Shown one piece after another: positions 22,616 to 30,926 of a DNA stretch of 34,176 nt (positions within the stretch are counted from its first letter, which is position 1; each line of letters begins with the position of its first letter). Made by a program: the position numbers and the translations under genes. The DNA comes from UBA3210 sp963653535 (GTDB lineage Bacteria > Bacillota_I > Bacilli_A > RFN20 > CAG-449), in assembly GCA_963653535.1 (NCBI GenBank), contig CAVJWU010000011.1, positions 1-34,176 of the forward strand, in the 5' to 3' direction. The notes beneath the pieces were generated by a model. It saw only the letters and a program-made list of their open reading frames with translations, was not told the DNA's origin and ran no database searches.

Positions 22616-24337
22616 CTATCTATCCTCCTTTTTTGTTTGTGAATAATGGATTTCTTGATATACAGAACATGATTTTAATAAATCTTCATGTTTACCAATA
22701 CCGACCATCTCTCCATTATCTAAAACGATAATTTTATCCGCATGAGCTAAAGAAGAAGTTCTTTGTGAAACAATAAAGACAGTTGGTTTATAATCTAAGT
22801 TCTTTAATGCTTTTCTTAATCGAGCATCGGTCGCGTAATCTAATGCACTAGATGAATCATCTAAAACGAGGATATCTGGATTTCCCACTAAAGCACGAGC
22901 GATACATAATCTTTGTTTTTGTCCGCCGGAGAAATTTTGTCCATTTTGTTCAACTAAACTATCAAGTCCTTGTTCTTTCTTTTCAATAATTTCAATACCT
23001 TGAGCTGTTGTTAAAGCATTATTAAGTTCTTCATCAGTTGCATCTTTCTTTCTAAAGGTTAAATTAGATCTAATTGTCCCTTTAAATAAGACTGCTTTTT
23101 GAGGAACAATACCAAATTTACTTCTTAAAGTATTTAAATCATAAGAATTTACATTATCCCCTTCGAGAGAGACATAACCTTCGCTGACATCATAGAAATG
23201 AGGAAGTAAATTCACTAATGATGTTTTACCACTTCCTGTACCACCAATAATACCGACTGTTTCACCTTTATTAACCTTAAAAGAAATATTTTTTAAAGTT
23301 GGTGAAGAACCTTCATGATATCTTAAAGTGACATTATTAAATTCAATATAAGATGATGAAATTTCTTTTTCATCTGAGAATTTTAATGTTTCATCAATAT
23401 TTAAAACATTTTCAACTCTTCCAGCACAAGCCACAGCTTTATTAATTGTAATAATTAAATTTGCAAACTTAATTAATTCAGTAAGAATAATCGATAAATA
23501 ATTGTATAATGCAATAACATTACCTTGAGTTAATGAACCAACATTAACATCGATTGCTCCAACATAAACAACTAAGATAATCGCACCATTTAATATTACA
23601 TATGTTAATGGATTCATAAGACCATTAATCCATCCGATATGTTTTTGTTGTTTCGCTAAATCAGCATTCTTTTCTTGATAAGAAGAAATTTCTTGTTCTT
23701 CTTTAGAGAATGCTCTAATAACTCTTGCACCTACTAAATTTTCTCTCGTTGATAAAGTAATTGAATCTAGTCTTTCTTGAGCTTTTTTATTTAAAGGAAT
23801 ACATTTTAACATAATAGTTAAAACTATCGCAGTTAAAATAATAATTACACCTAAGAAGATTAATGCTATTTTTAATGAAATGGAACAAGCCATAATTAAA
23901 GCGCCAAAAACAATAATTGGCGATCTAAGTAATAATCTCAAAGTCATGTTAACACCATTTTGAACTTGAGTCGCATCACTTGTCATTCTTGTAATTAAAG
24001 AAGAACTACCAACTTTATCTAAGCTATAATAAGGTAGTAATTGAATCTTTTTAAAAAGGGCCTTCTTTAAATCAGTCGATACCCCAACAGCTGCATAAGC
24101 CGCGAAATATTGTGCCGTTATAGAAAATAAGAAACCAACTAAGCCAACTCCTAGCATCAATAAAAACATATATAAGATATATTGATTATCTGGAGTAGAA
24201 ACGTTAATACCTTTATCTACAATTGCTGCGACAATTAAAGGAACTACTAATTCTAAACCAGCTTCAATAAGTTTAAATAAAGGGGCTAAAATCGATTGTA
24301 ATTTGTAATTTTTTAAAAAACCTAACGTCTTTTTCAT
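22616..24337 (-). CDS. ABC exporter half-transporter, degenerate-site partner (573 aa)
   Basis: Same architecture as its neighbour. Walker A is GGTGSGKTS, Q-loop VPQKAVLF and signature FSGGQKQRL. Walker B ends LVLDDSSSALD, so the catalytic Glu is Asp, and the H-loop is VSQRTSSL, so the switch His is Gln. Those two substitutions, together with the LSQGQ signature of the other subunit, build the non-hydrolytic site typical of heterodimeric exporters. The ribosome site is AAAGGA. First gene of the pair. Confidence 0.93.
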   Translation of the reverse strand: MKKTLGFLKNYKLQSILAPLFKLIEAGLELVVPLIVAAIVDKGINVSTPDNQYILYMFLLMLGVGLVGFLFSITAQYFAAYAAVGVSTDLKKALFKKIQLLPYYSLDKVGSSSLITRMTSDATQVQNGVNMTLRLLLRSPIIVFGALIMACSISLKIALIFLGVIIILTAIVLTIMLKCIPLNKKAQERLDSITLSTRENLVGARVIRAFSKEEQEISSYQEKNADLAKQQKHIGWINGLMNPLTYVILNGAIILVVYVGAIDVNVGSLTQGNVIALYNYLSIILTELIKFANLIITINKAVACAGRVENVLNIDETLKFSDEKEISSSYIEFNNVTLRYHEGSSPTLKNISFKVNKGETVGIIGGTGSGKTSLVNLLPHFYDVSEGYVSLEGDNVNSYDLNTLRSKFGIVPQKAVLFKGTIRSNLTFRKKDATDEELNNALTTAQGIEIIEKKEQGLDSLVEQNGQNFSGGQKQRLCIARALVGNPDILVLDDSSSALDYATDARLRKALKNLDYKPTVFIVSQRTSSLAHADKIIVLDNGEMVGIGKHEDLLKSCSVYQEIHYSQTKKEDR

Positions 24338-24346
24338 ACTGTCCTT

Positions 24347-24375
24347 TCGTAATAAAAATACACCATCAGGTGTAT
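24347..24375 (-). terminator. Terminator of the cytidylate-kinase-like gene
   Basis: Stem ATACACC/GGTGTAT (24358-24375) with ATCA loop, followed by TTTTTATTA on the minus strand. Confidence 0.75.
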
Positions 24376-24390
24376 CTTTATCTTAATAAA

Positions 24391-24969
24391 CTATTTATTG
24401 TATAAATCAATAATTAAATCAACACATTCTTCAGGAGTTAACTTACTTGAATTAATCATTAAATCATAGTTAGTAGGTTCTCCCCAAGTTCTTCCGGTGA
24501 AATGAGCATAGTTACTCGCTCTTTTATTATCTTTTTCTTTTAAGATCTTTTCAGGATTTTCATGTCCTTCATAATTTCCTTTTGAAACTCTATTCGCTCT
24601 TACCTTTAAATCACCATAGATAAATACGTGCATAACATCTTTATCATCTTTTAAGATATAATCGCTACATCTACCAATAAAAACACATGGTCCTTTAGAA
24701 GCTAAATCATTAATAATTCTCTTTTCTTCAATATAAAGAAGTTCATCGATATTCAAACCATTAATTTTAAATTTTCTTGAGGCATATTTTCTTGGAGAAC
24801 TTTCTTGTAATGCATTTTGAACTAAGTTCTTTTCAAAACCAGATTGTTCTGCGACATGTTCAATAATGTATTTATCGTAAACTTCAATACCTAATTTTTT
24901 CGCGACCATTTCGCCAATTTCTCTTCCGCCGGTACCAAATTGACGGCTAATTGTAATTATCTTTTTCAT
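24391..24969 (-). CDS. Cytidylate-kinase-like family protein (192 aa)
   Basis: Begins MKKIITISRQFGTGGREIGEMVAKKLGI, the modified P-loop (SRQFGTGGREIG) of the PF13189 cytidylate-kinase-like group. It also has YDKYIIEHVAEQ, GPCVFIGRCSDYIL (substrate/phosphate Arg) and the lid region RANRVSK ... NKRASNYAHFTGRTWG. The family is common in gut Firmicutes; the real substrate is unknown. The start at 24969 is fixed by GGAGG six bases upstream; a longer frame from 24990 lacks one. Confidence 0.88.
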   Translation of the reverse strand: MKKIITISRQFGTGGREIGEMVAKKLGIEVYDKYIIEHVAEQSGFEKNLVQNALQESSPRKYASRKFKINGLNIDELLYIEEKRIINDLASKGPCVFIGRCSDYILKDDKDVMHVFIYGDLKVRANRVSKGNYEGHENPEKILKEKDNKRASNYAHFTGRTWGEPTNYDLMINSSKLTPEECVDLIIDLYNK

Positions 24970-25128
24970 ATAATACCTCCATGAATTCATTTCTTAATTT
25001 GATTATATCAAATTTTTTTACAATTGTTAAATATTTTAAAAATTTATATATTTAATAAGATATAAGATATTTATAAATCATATAAAAATCTCATCGTAAA
25101 AGAAAATATTAATTTTTAAATATTTTAC

Positions 25129-25157
25129 TTGCAAAATTTCTTTTTATAGTTGATAAT
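25129..25157 (+). promoter_or_regulatory. Promoter of the tRNA-Asp/tRNA-Phe unit
   Basis: -35 TTGCAA (25129-25134), 17-bp spacer, -10 GATAAT (25152-25157). It starts about 12 bases before tRNA-Asp. Confidence 0.6.
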
Positions 25158-25175
25158 AGAAAAGCAATGTCCGAT

Positions 25176-25251
25176 GGACCAGTGGTGTAGCGGTTAACAT
25201 GTCTCCCTGTCACGGAGAAGATCGCGAGTTCGATTCTCGTCTGGTCCGCCA
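25176..25251 (+). tRNA. tRNA-Asp (anticodon GTC)
   Basis: 76 nt with encoded CCA. Acceptor GGACCAG/CTGGTCC, anticodon arm TCTCC-CTGTCAC-GGAGA, discriminator G as expected for Asp. Confidence 0.96.
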
Positions 25252-25254
25252 TGT

Positions 25255-25330
25255 GGCCCGGTAGCTCAGTTGGTAGAGCAAGGGACTGAAAATCCCTGTG
25301 TCGCCGGTTCGATTCCGGCCTGGGCCACCA
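25255..25330 (+). tRNA. tRNA-Phe (anticodon GAA)
   Basis: 76 nt with encoded CCA, three bases after tRNA-Asp. Acceptor GGCCCGG/CTGGGCC with one G-U. Anticodon arm AGGGA-CTGAAAA-TCCCT. Discriminator A. Confidence 0.96.
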
Positions 25331-25342
25331 TCTAGACATTCT

Positions 25343-25367
25343 GGAAGGATACGTCCTTCCTTTTTTT
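25343..25367 (+). terminator. Terminator of the tRNA unit
   Basis: Stem GGAAGGA/TCCTTCC with TACG tetraloop, then seven T. It sits between tRNA-Phe and the aminopeptidase gene. Confidence 0.9.
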
Positions 25368-25385
25368 GTATTTTGGAGGATTTTT

Positions 25386-26702
25386 ATGTCTTACATTGAT
25401 AATTTAATTTCTTTCTTAGATCATTCACCTAGTGCTTTTCATTCAACTAATAATTTAAAAGAAATGCTTAAAGAAAATGGTTATAAAGAACTACAAGAAA
25501 CTTCTACTTCTTCATTAGAATTAGGTGGAAAATATTTTGTTACTAGAAATGATACTTCTATTATCGCATTTAACATTGGCTCAGAATTAGATTTAAACGA
25601 TGTTTCTTATAATATTGTGGCAAGTCACACTGATTCACCTACTTTTAAAGTTAAGCCAAATTGTGATTTAGTTAATCAAAATTATTTAAGATTATCTGTT
25701 GAAGCTTATGGAGGAATGTTATGCGCTCCTTGGTTAGATCGACCTTTATCTATCGCTGGAAGAATCATTCTTAAAACACCTACTGGCATTGAAACGAAAT
25801 TAGTTAATATCGACCGTGATTTATTAATTATTCCTAATGTTGCAATCCATTTTAATCGTCAAGCTAATTCAGGTTTTGCTTATAATCTCTCAGTTGATAC
25901 TATTCCTCTAGTTTCATTAAATACTAAGACTACTTTCTTAGATTTGCTTGCAAAAGAATTAAAAATCAATAAAGAAGATATTATCGCTCATGATTTATAT
26001 TTATATAACCGTGTTAAAGGTTCAATCCTCGGCTTTGAAAATGAATTATTCTCTTCAAGTAAAATTGATAATCTAGAATGTGCATATTGTTCAACTCAAG
26101 CTTTTATTGAAGAAAATCCTAAACATCATATTAATCTTGTCGCTAGTTTTGATAACGAAGAAGTTGGTTCATTAACAAGACAAGGTGCTGCCTCAACTTT
26201 CTTAAAAGATACATTAGAAATGATTTCTTATTCTTTAGGTTTAACTTCATTAAAGCATAAAGAAGCTATTGCAAAATCTTTCTTAATATCAAGTGATAAT
26301 GCACACGCAATACATCCAAATCATCCTGAATTATCTGATGCGCTAAATAATCCAAAGATGAATCAAGGCATCGTTATTAAATTCAATGCTGCACAATCTT
26401 ATACAACTGATGGATTATCATGTGCAATATTTAAAGAAATTTGTTCAAGAGCGAATGTTCCTTATCAATTCTTCACTAATCGTGCCGATTTACGCGGCGG
26501 AGGAACATTAGGAAACATCTCTACTAGCCAAGTCCCTCTTATGAGTGTCGATATTGGTCTAGCACAACTAGCAATGCATTCTTCTTATGAAACTGCGGGT
26601 ACACTCGATGTAACACATATGATTAACGCATTAAAAGAATTCTATAAAACAACGTTAAAAACTTCGTCAAAAACAACGATTGATTTAATTAGTAATGATT
26701 AG
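25386..26702 (+). CDS. M18-family aminopeptidase (438 aa)
   Basis: Cytosolic dizinc aminopeptidase (ApeB/DAP-like), acting on peptides with acidic or neutral N-termini. Ligand motifs are in order: VASHTDSP (His), AYGGMLCAPWLDRPLSIAGR, SFDNEEVGS (Glu pair), LISSDNAHAIHPNHPE (Asp and His), and the late HSSYETAG. Full length. The ribosome site GGAGG lies eight bases before the ATG, within a gap that also holds the tRNA terminator, so it needs read-through or its own weak promoter. Confidence 0.94.
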   Translation: MSYIDNLISFLDHSPSAFHSTNNLKEMLKENGYKELQETSTSSLELGGKYFVTRNDTSIIAFNIGSELDLNDVSYNIVASHTDSPTFKVKPNCDLVNQNYLRLSVEAYGGMLCAPWLDRPLSIAGRIILKTPTGIETKLVNIDRDLLIIPNVAIHFNRQANSGFAYNLSVDTIPLVSLNTKTTFLDLLAKELKINKEDIIAHDLYLYNRVKGSILGFENELFSSSKIDNLECAYCSTQAFIEENPKHHINLVASFDNEEVGSLTRQGAASTFLKDTLEMISYSLGLTSLKHKEAIAKSFLISSDNAHAIHPNHPELSDALNNPKMNQGIVIKFNAAQSYTTDGLSCAIFKEICSRANVPYQFFTNRADLRGGGTLGNISTSQVPLMSVDIGLAQLAMHSSYETAGTLDVTHMINALKEFYKTTLKTSSKTTIDLISND

Positions 26703-26724
26703 AACACTTCGGTGTTCTTTTTTG
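26701..26724 (+). terminator. Terminator of the M18 aminopeptidase gene
   Basis: Stem AGAACAC/GTGTTCT with TTCG tetraloop, then TTTTTG. It overlaps the stop codon's last two bases. Confidence 0.88.
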
Positions 26725-26731
26725 TTATAAA

Positions 26732-26760
26732 AGATAAAAAAAATAATACCTTTCGGTATT
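26732..26760 (-). terminator. Terminator of tRNA-fMet
   Basis: Stem AATACC/GGTATT (26745-26760) with GAAA loop on the minus strand, then a long T-run. Confidence 0.82.
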
Positions 26761-26800
26761 ACTTACATCTATATAAACGCATAATTACGCGGAATAATCT

Positions 26801-26878
26801 TGGTTGCAGGGGGAAGATTTGAACTATCCGACCTCCGGGTTATGGGCCCGACGAGCTACCAGGCTGCTCTACCCTGCG
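26801..26878 (-). tRNA. Initiator tRNA-fMet (anticodon CAT), 78 nt with a T-stem bulge
   Basis: Initiator hallmarks are clear: an unpaired C1-A72 at the acceptor end (CGCAGGG ... CCCTGCA) and three G-C pairs closing the anticodon loop (CGGG-CCCATAA-CCCG). CCA is encoded. The 5' strand of the T-stem reads GGATAG where GGAAG would pair fully with CTTCC. One extra T is therefore bulged and the tRNA is 78 nt, not 77. Confidence 0.93.
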
Positions 26879-26895
26879 ATATCTATTGCTTGTTA

Positions 26896-26924
26896 ATAAT
26901 ACCACTAATGATTTTTATATGCAA
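26896..26924 (-). promoter_or_regulatory. Promoter of tRNA-fMet
   Basis: Minus strand -35 TTGCAT (26919-26924), 17-bp spacer, -10 TATTAT (26896-26901). Confidence 0.65.
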
Positions 26925-26991
26925 GTCTTTTTTATAAAAATGTGTCTTTTTATATCTATCAAACAATATTATTAATTTAAAGTACTTCTAC

Positions 26992-27942
26992 TTACACAAT
27001 AAGTGTTAGCAATGGAATAGTAATAACGCACATTAAAGTAGCTAGTAAAGTTATCGTCGCACTTAAATCTTGTTCTGTTTGATGAAGTTCAGCAAGAGAA
27101 AGAATAATCGCCCCACTAGGTGAAGCAGATAAAATTAATATACATACTTTAAAAGTTTCGTCTAATCCTGGAATAAAATAAACACAAAGATAACCAAATA
27201 AAGGGAAAATTACAAGTTTTAATAAACAACATAAATAAGCAAAAGGCTTACAGAAGACATCTTTAAATTTCATCGATGATAATCTTAAGCCGAGGATTAT
27301 CATACATAAAGGGGTTGTCATTTTACCTAATAAAGATAAGGTAGAATCTATTGGTGAAGGGAAATGAAAATTAAGCAAGTATAAAGGAACAGCAACAATC
27401 ATCGCGATTGTCGTCGGATTTAAGATTGCAGATTTTAATGAGACATATTTTTTATTTTGAGTAATTAAATATACACCTAAAGTAAAAGCAATAATGTTCA
27501 TACTCATAACATAAGCAGATGAATAGCAAGAAACAATTGGTTTATCAGGAAAAAGTGCATTAACTAAAGGTAAGCCAAAAAAGCCAACATTACCACATGC
27601 AGCACCAAATGTTAAGAGACGATATTTCGCATCATCATATTTTTTTCTCAAGATAAAATATAAAATAACTATAATTATAATTTGAATAATTAAAGTGATA
27701 CCAAAAAATAAACTCATGTTTATAAAATCATCAGAATTATAACTCAATGAATTAAATGCTGATATGATCATTGCCGGTCCACACACATATAGTAATAAAC
27801 TAGAAATAGTTCGTGCATGTGTATCAACTGCTTTATTGCATTTCGCTAAAACATAACCAATAGATAAATAAAATAACATCACTAAGACATTAATCGCTGT
27901 AACTTGAAATCCCATATCTTTCATCCTTAAAATCCAAAACAT
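26992..27942 (-). CDS. AEC-family (auxin efflux carrier-like) transporter (316 aa)
   Basis: Ten hydrophobic helices with the AEC pattern: LSIGYVLAK near the N-terminus, LLTFGAACGNVGFFGLPLVNALFP (conserved NxGFxGLP) in the middle, TTPLCMIILGLRLSS in the second half, and CILILSASPSGAIILSLAE near the end. Bacterial AEC proteins move dicarboxylates such as malate, or amino acids; a malate-type substrate would fit the nearby oxaloacetate pump but is only a guess. I start at 27942 because GAGGAG stands just upstream; the longer frame from 27969 would translate that ribosome site. Confidence 0.85.
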   Translation of the reverse strand: MFWILRMKDMGFQVTAINVLVMLFYLSIGYVLAKCNKAVDTHARTISSLLLYVCGPAMIISAFNSLSYNSDDFINMSLFFGITLIIQIIIIVILYFILRKKYDDAKYRLLTFGAACGNVGFFGLPLVNALFPDKPIVSCYSSAYVMSMNIIAFTLGVYLITQNKKYVSLKSAILNPTTIAMIVAVPLYLLNFHFPSPIDSTLSLLGKMTTPLCMIILGLRLSSMKFKDVFCKPFAYLCCLLKLVIFPLFGYLCVYFIPGLDETFKVCILILSASPSGAIILSLAELHQTEQDLSATITLLATLMCVITIPLLTLIV

Positions 27943-28041
27943 TATACTCCTCGCATTTATCGCTATCAAGAAAAATATAACCGATTTTTTCGAATAATAT
28001 TTATAAATGTTATATTTTAGAATTCATTTAAAAAATAATAT

Positions 28042-28090
28042 TTGTTTTTTTATCTAACTCAGTATATAATTAAAAATGCAAGCGCTTTCA
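28042..28090 (+). promoter_or_regulatory. Promoter with cre-like site of the nucleoside-kinase gene
   Basis: -35-like TTGTTT (28042-28047), 17-bp spacer, -10 TATAAT (28065-28070). TGCAAGCGCTTTCA (28077-28090) falls at the predicted start site and matches the cre consensus at 13 of 14 positions. Its core AAGCGCTT is palindromic. CcpA repression is predicted. Confidence 0.6.
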
Positions 28091-28114
28091 TAAAGCCTAG
28101 AAAGGAGACTGTTT

Positions 28115-29782
28115 ATGAATCAAAGCTCGTTTAAAGTTAATATTCAAGGTAGAACACTTACTCTTGAAAAGAAAACTAAAATCCTCGACTTAATCGAAGG
28201 TAATAAAAAAGATTATATCTACTGTAAAGTAAATAACATTTTAAGAGAACTTACTTATGAAGTATTTTATGATGCAGAAGTTGTCTTACTTACTAAAAAA
28301 GATCATGATTCTGGTAAAGTATATGAAACTTCTTTAAGATATATTGTCGCAATGGCTGCAAATAACGTCTTTCCTAATATTCCTATTAAATTCACTTATA
28401 ATATTTCTCGTTCAATTTTTATGGTCTTCCCTTCTGATCCAACAGGAAAACAAAATTTTAGAATTAATTTAGCTTTACTTGCCAAATTAAAAGACGAAAT
28501 TGATCGTATTGTAAAAGAAGATTATCCATTTAAAAGAAGAATAGTTACTAACGAAGAAGCAAAAGAAATCTATAAGAAATATAACTTATTAGATAAAATT
28601 GAAATCTTAAAATATCGTCCTGAAAAAACTGTACATCTTTATGAATGTCATGGATATTTAAATTATATGTATGGTCATATGGTGCCATCAACTGGTCATA
28701 TTACAGATTATAAATTAATGATATATGGCCATGGGGTATTAATTCAATATCCTCGTAGTGAAACTAATGGAGAAATTCCTCCATTTGTCGATGCTCCAGT
28801 ATTTTCAAAAACATTAAGAGAATCTTATACTTGGGCAAAACAAGTTAAAACTGATTCAGTCGCTTCAATTAATAAATTTGCTTTAGAAGATGGACCAATT
28901 GATTTTATTAACATGTGCGAACAACACCACAATAATATGCTTTCAGAACTCGGTCAATTAATCGGAGAAAATTCAGAATCAATTAGACTTATTTGTGTTG
29001 CTGGACCTTCTTCAAGTGGTAAAACAACTTTCGCGAATCGTTTAAGAACTGAATTACTCTCTTTAGGTTTAAGACCTATCAGAATATCTTTAGATAACTA
29101 TTATTTAGCAAAAGATAAAGTTCCACTTGGCGAAGATGGTACACCTGATTTTGAATGTTTAGAATCTTTAAATCTCGATTTAATCAATAGAAACATTTTA
29201 GATTTAATTGACGGTCAAGAAGTTCGTTTACCAGTTTATAATTTTAAAACTGGTGAAACAACATTTAAAGAACCAATTAGCATCTCACCAAACCAACCAA
29301 TTATTATTGAAGGAATTCATGCCTTAAATGAAGCCTTAACTAGCCAAATTCCTGCACATCAAAAATTTAGAATTTTCATTGCTCCTCAAGCACAAGTTAA
29401 TGTTGATAATACTAACCCTATTTCTTTAACCGATTTAAGATTAGTAAGAAGAATCGTTCGTGATTATCAATTTAGAAATTCTTCTGCAGAAGAAACATTA
29501 TCAATGTGGAATAACGTTCGTGAAGGTGAATTTAAATGGATTTATGACACTCAAGAAAATGCCGATTATGTCTTTAATTCCTTATTACCTTGTGAATTAT
29601 GTATTAATAAGAAATACGCACTTCCATTATTAACTGCAATACCAAAAGATTCAATTTACTATACACGTGCAAATCGTCTAATTAAATTCTTAAAATTATT
29701 TGTCGATATGGATGATAAATGGGTTCCATGTAATTCTATTTTAAGAGAATTTATTGGAGGAAGCTGTTTCCAAGATGTTTAA
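28115..29782 (+). CDS. Uridine-kinase-like nucleoside kinase with TGS/ThrRS-type N-terminus (555 aa)
   Basis: Residues 1-65 form a TGS-like domain. About 66-260 resembles the second additional domain of threonyl-tRNA synthetase, including the VHLYECHGYLNYMYGHMVPSTG region. About 285-490 is a P-loop uridine/phosphoribulokinase-like domain: GPSSSGKTT (297-305), ISLDNYY, LPVYNFKTGE, IIIEGIHALN and LVRRIVRDYQFR. This fusion is widespread in Firmicutes, where it is annotated simply as nucleoside kinase; its substrate is uncertain. The ribosome site is AAGGAG. Confidence 0.9.
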   Translation: MNQSSFKVNIQGRTLTLEKKTKILDLIEGNKKDYIYCKVNNILRELTYEVFYDAEVVLLTKKDHDSGKVYETSLRYIVAMAANNVFPNIPIKFTYNISRSIFMVFPSDPTGKQNFRINLALLAKLKDEIDRIVKEDYPFKRRIVTNEEAKEIYKKYNLLDKIEILKYRPEKTVHLYECHGYLNYMYGHMVPSTGHITDYKLMIYGHGVLIQYPRSETNGEIPPFVDAPVFSKTLRESYTWAKQVKTDSVASINKFALEDGPIDFINMCEQHHNNMLSELGQLIGENSESIRLICVAGPSSSGKTTFANRLRTELLSLGLRPIRISLDNYYLAKDKVPLGEDGTPDFECLESLNLDLINRNILDLIDGQEVRLPVYNFKTGETTFKEPISISPNQPIIIEGIHALNEALTSQIPAHQKFRIFIAPQAQVNVDNTNPISLTDLRLVRRIVRDYQFRNSSAEETLSMWNNVREGEFKWIYDTQENADYVFNSLLPCELCINKKYALPLLTAIPKDSIYYTRANRLIKFLKLFVDMDDKWVPCNSILREFIGGSCFQDV

Positions 29783-29783
29783 A

Positions 29784-29813
29784 AAAAGCGCATCAATTTG
29801 ATGCGCTTTTCTT
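29784..29813. terminator. Bidirectional terminator overlapping the DUF5677-like gene end
   Basis: Stem AAAAGCGCATCA/TGATGCGCTTTT (29784-29795, 29799-29810) with a 3-nt loop. It ends the kinase transcript rightward and the five-gene operon leftward. The minus-strand gene's final codons and its TGA stop are inside the stem. Confidence 0.88.
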
Positions 29814-30926
29814 TTCGATATTTTTCTTATTATCGTATTCTAAAGATATCTTCAGTTTTAAAAGATTTTTTTGTAATTCTTTTAAATAGATATCCTGCAT
29901 TTTAAAGTATGCACTTGAATCGACGCTAGAAAAATCTTGAACAATTTCAGAGAAAATCTTTTCCATTCTAAAGAAAGATTCATAGATGCATATTAGCGTT
30001 AAATTACAATAATATTTTTTATTTGAATAAATTAATAAACTTGATCCATGTGCAATTTCACTACTTGCTTCGTAGATTGAAGAATAATTACTTAATTCTG
30101 CGACTAGTTCTACACCTTTTCTAAAATTTAGTTTCATCTCTGGATAATTATCTTGCCAATTTAAAATCGCGTAAAGCCATCCGTATTCAAGATATTTCTT
30201 CATATCTTTACTCTTAAGATCATACTTTTTCATATTTTCTTTAATTTCACCAAAGAAAACATCGTTATCTTCCTGAGAAACACAACCGATTTGTGATTCT
30301 CTAAATTTCGAATTATATTCCATATGTTTATAATACGTTGAAGAAATATAAGGATGTTCATGAAGAATCTTCACGACACATTCTACTTCATGAATGGTTC
30401 TCCAAGTTGAAAATGCTTCAGTTTCAAAGCCTTGAATTAAAAGCTTAGTGACTGATTTAGTCATTAAAAATGCTTTTTTTAAAGCATCTAATTTTAATTT
30501 GATATTCAATGTCATTTCAGAAGATGGTAATTGCTCATATTTATTAATAATGAAATTTAAATAAAATGACAAAGTTGATATTAAAGGATTATGTTTATCA
30601 ATAATCGAAATGGATTTGTATTCAAGGTATTCATTAAAGAATATTTTATCATTAACTACTAAAAATAGATGGTTCTTATAATTATCATCATTAACGATTT
30701 TGCTTAACATGTTATTGTCTAAAAAACTAATATTAAATAAATGTTCTTCAACTAAATATAGAAAGCAAGTATAAAGGTCGATTGTTTTATTTCTAATATT
30801 TGATGAATTTAATTTTTCTTGTAAAGAGATAATTAATTTATCATAAATCGGATATAAATAATCTTCAAATTCGTTAGGATAGTTTTTAGTAGTATATAAT
30901 TGATGAAATAATTCTTTACTGATCAT
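29793..30926 (-). CDS. DUF5677-like protein, last gene of the five-gene operon (377 aa)
   Basis: A mostly helical soluble protein. A central segment LKKAFLMTKSVTKLLIQGFETEAFSTWRTIHEVECVVKIL (about 148-187) and a later SSEIAHGSS resemble DUF5677, a helical family defined by a conserved Arg/Glu helix and a later Ser-x-x-x-His motif. Its function is not established; members occur among defence and mobile-element genes as well as alone. It overlaps the preceding gene by four bases (ATGA), so translation is coupled. The ribosome site GGAGG lies inside that gene. Confidence 0.6.
   Translation of the reverse strand: MISKELFHQLYTTKNYPNEFEDYLYPIYDKLIISLQEKLNSSNIRNKTIDLYTCFLYLVEEHLFNISFLDNNMLSKIVNDDNYKNHLFLVVNDKIFFNEYLEYKSISIIDKHNPLISTLSFYLNFIINKYEQLPSSEMTLNIKLKLDALKKAFLMTKSVTKLLIQGFETEAFSTWRTIHEVECVVKILHEHPYISSTYYKHMEYNSKFRESQIGCVSQEDNDVFFGEIKENMKKYDLKSKDMKKYLEYGWLYAILNWQDNYPEMKLNFRKGVELVAELSNYSSIYEASSEIAHGSSLLIYSNKKYYCNLTLICIYESFFRMEKIFSEIVQDFSSVDSSAYFKMQDIYLKELQKNLLKLKISLEYDNKKNIEKKSASN

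Noticed and set aside
25109..25339. A 76-codon minus-strand open frame across the tRNA-Asp/tRNA-Phe pair
   Set aside because: It is antisense to two intact tRNA genes. The frame (PRPESNRRHRDFQSLALPTELPG-like) is the familiar false protein read from tRNA complements.
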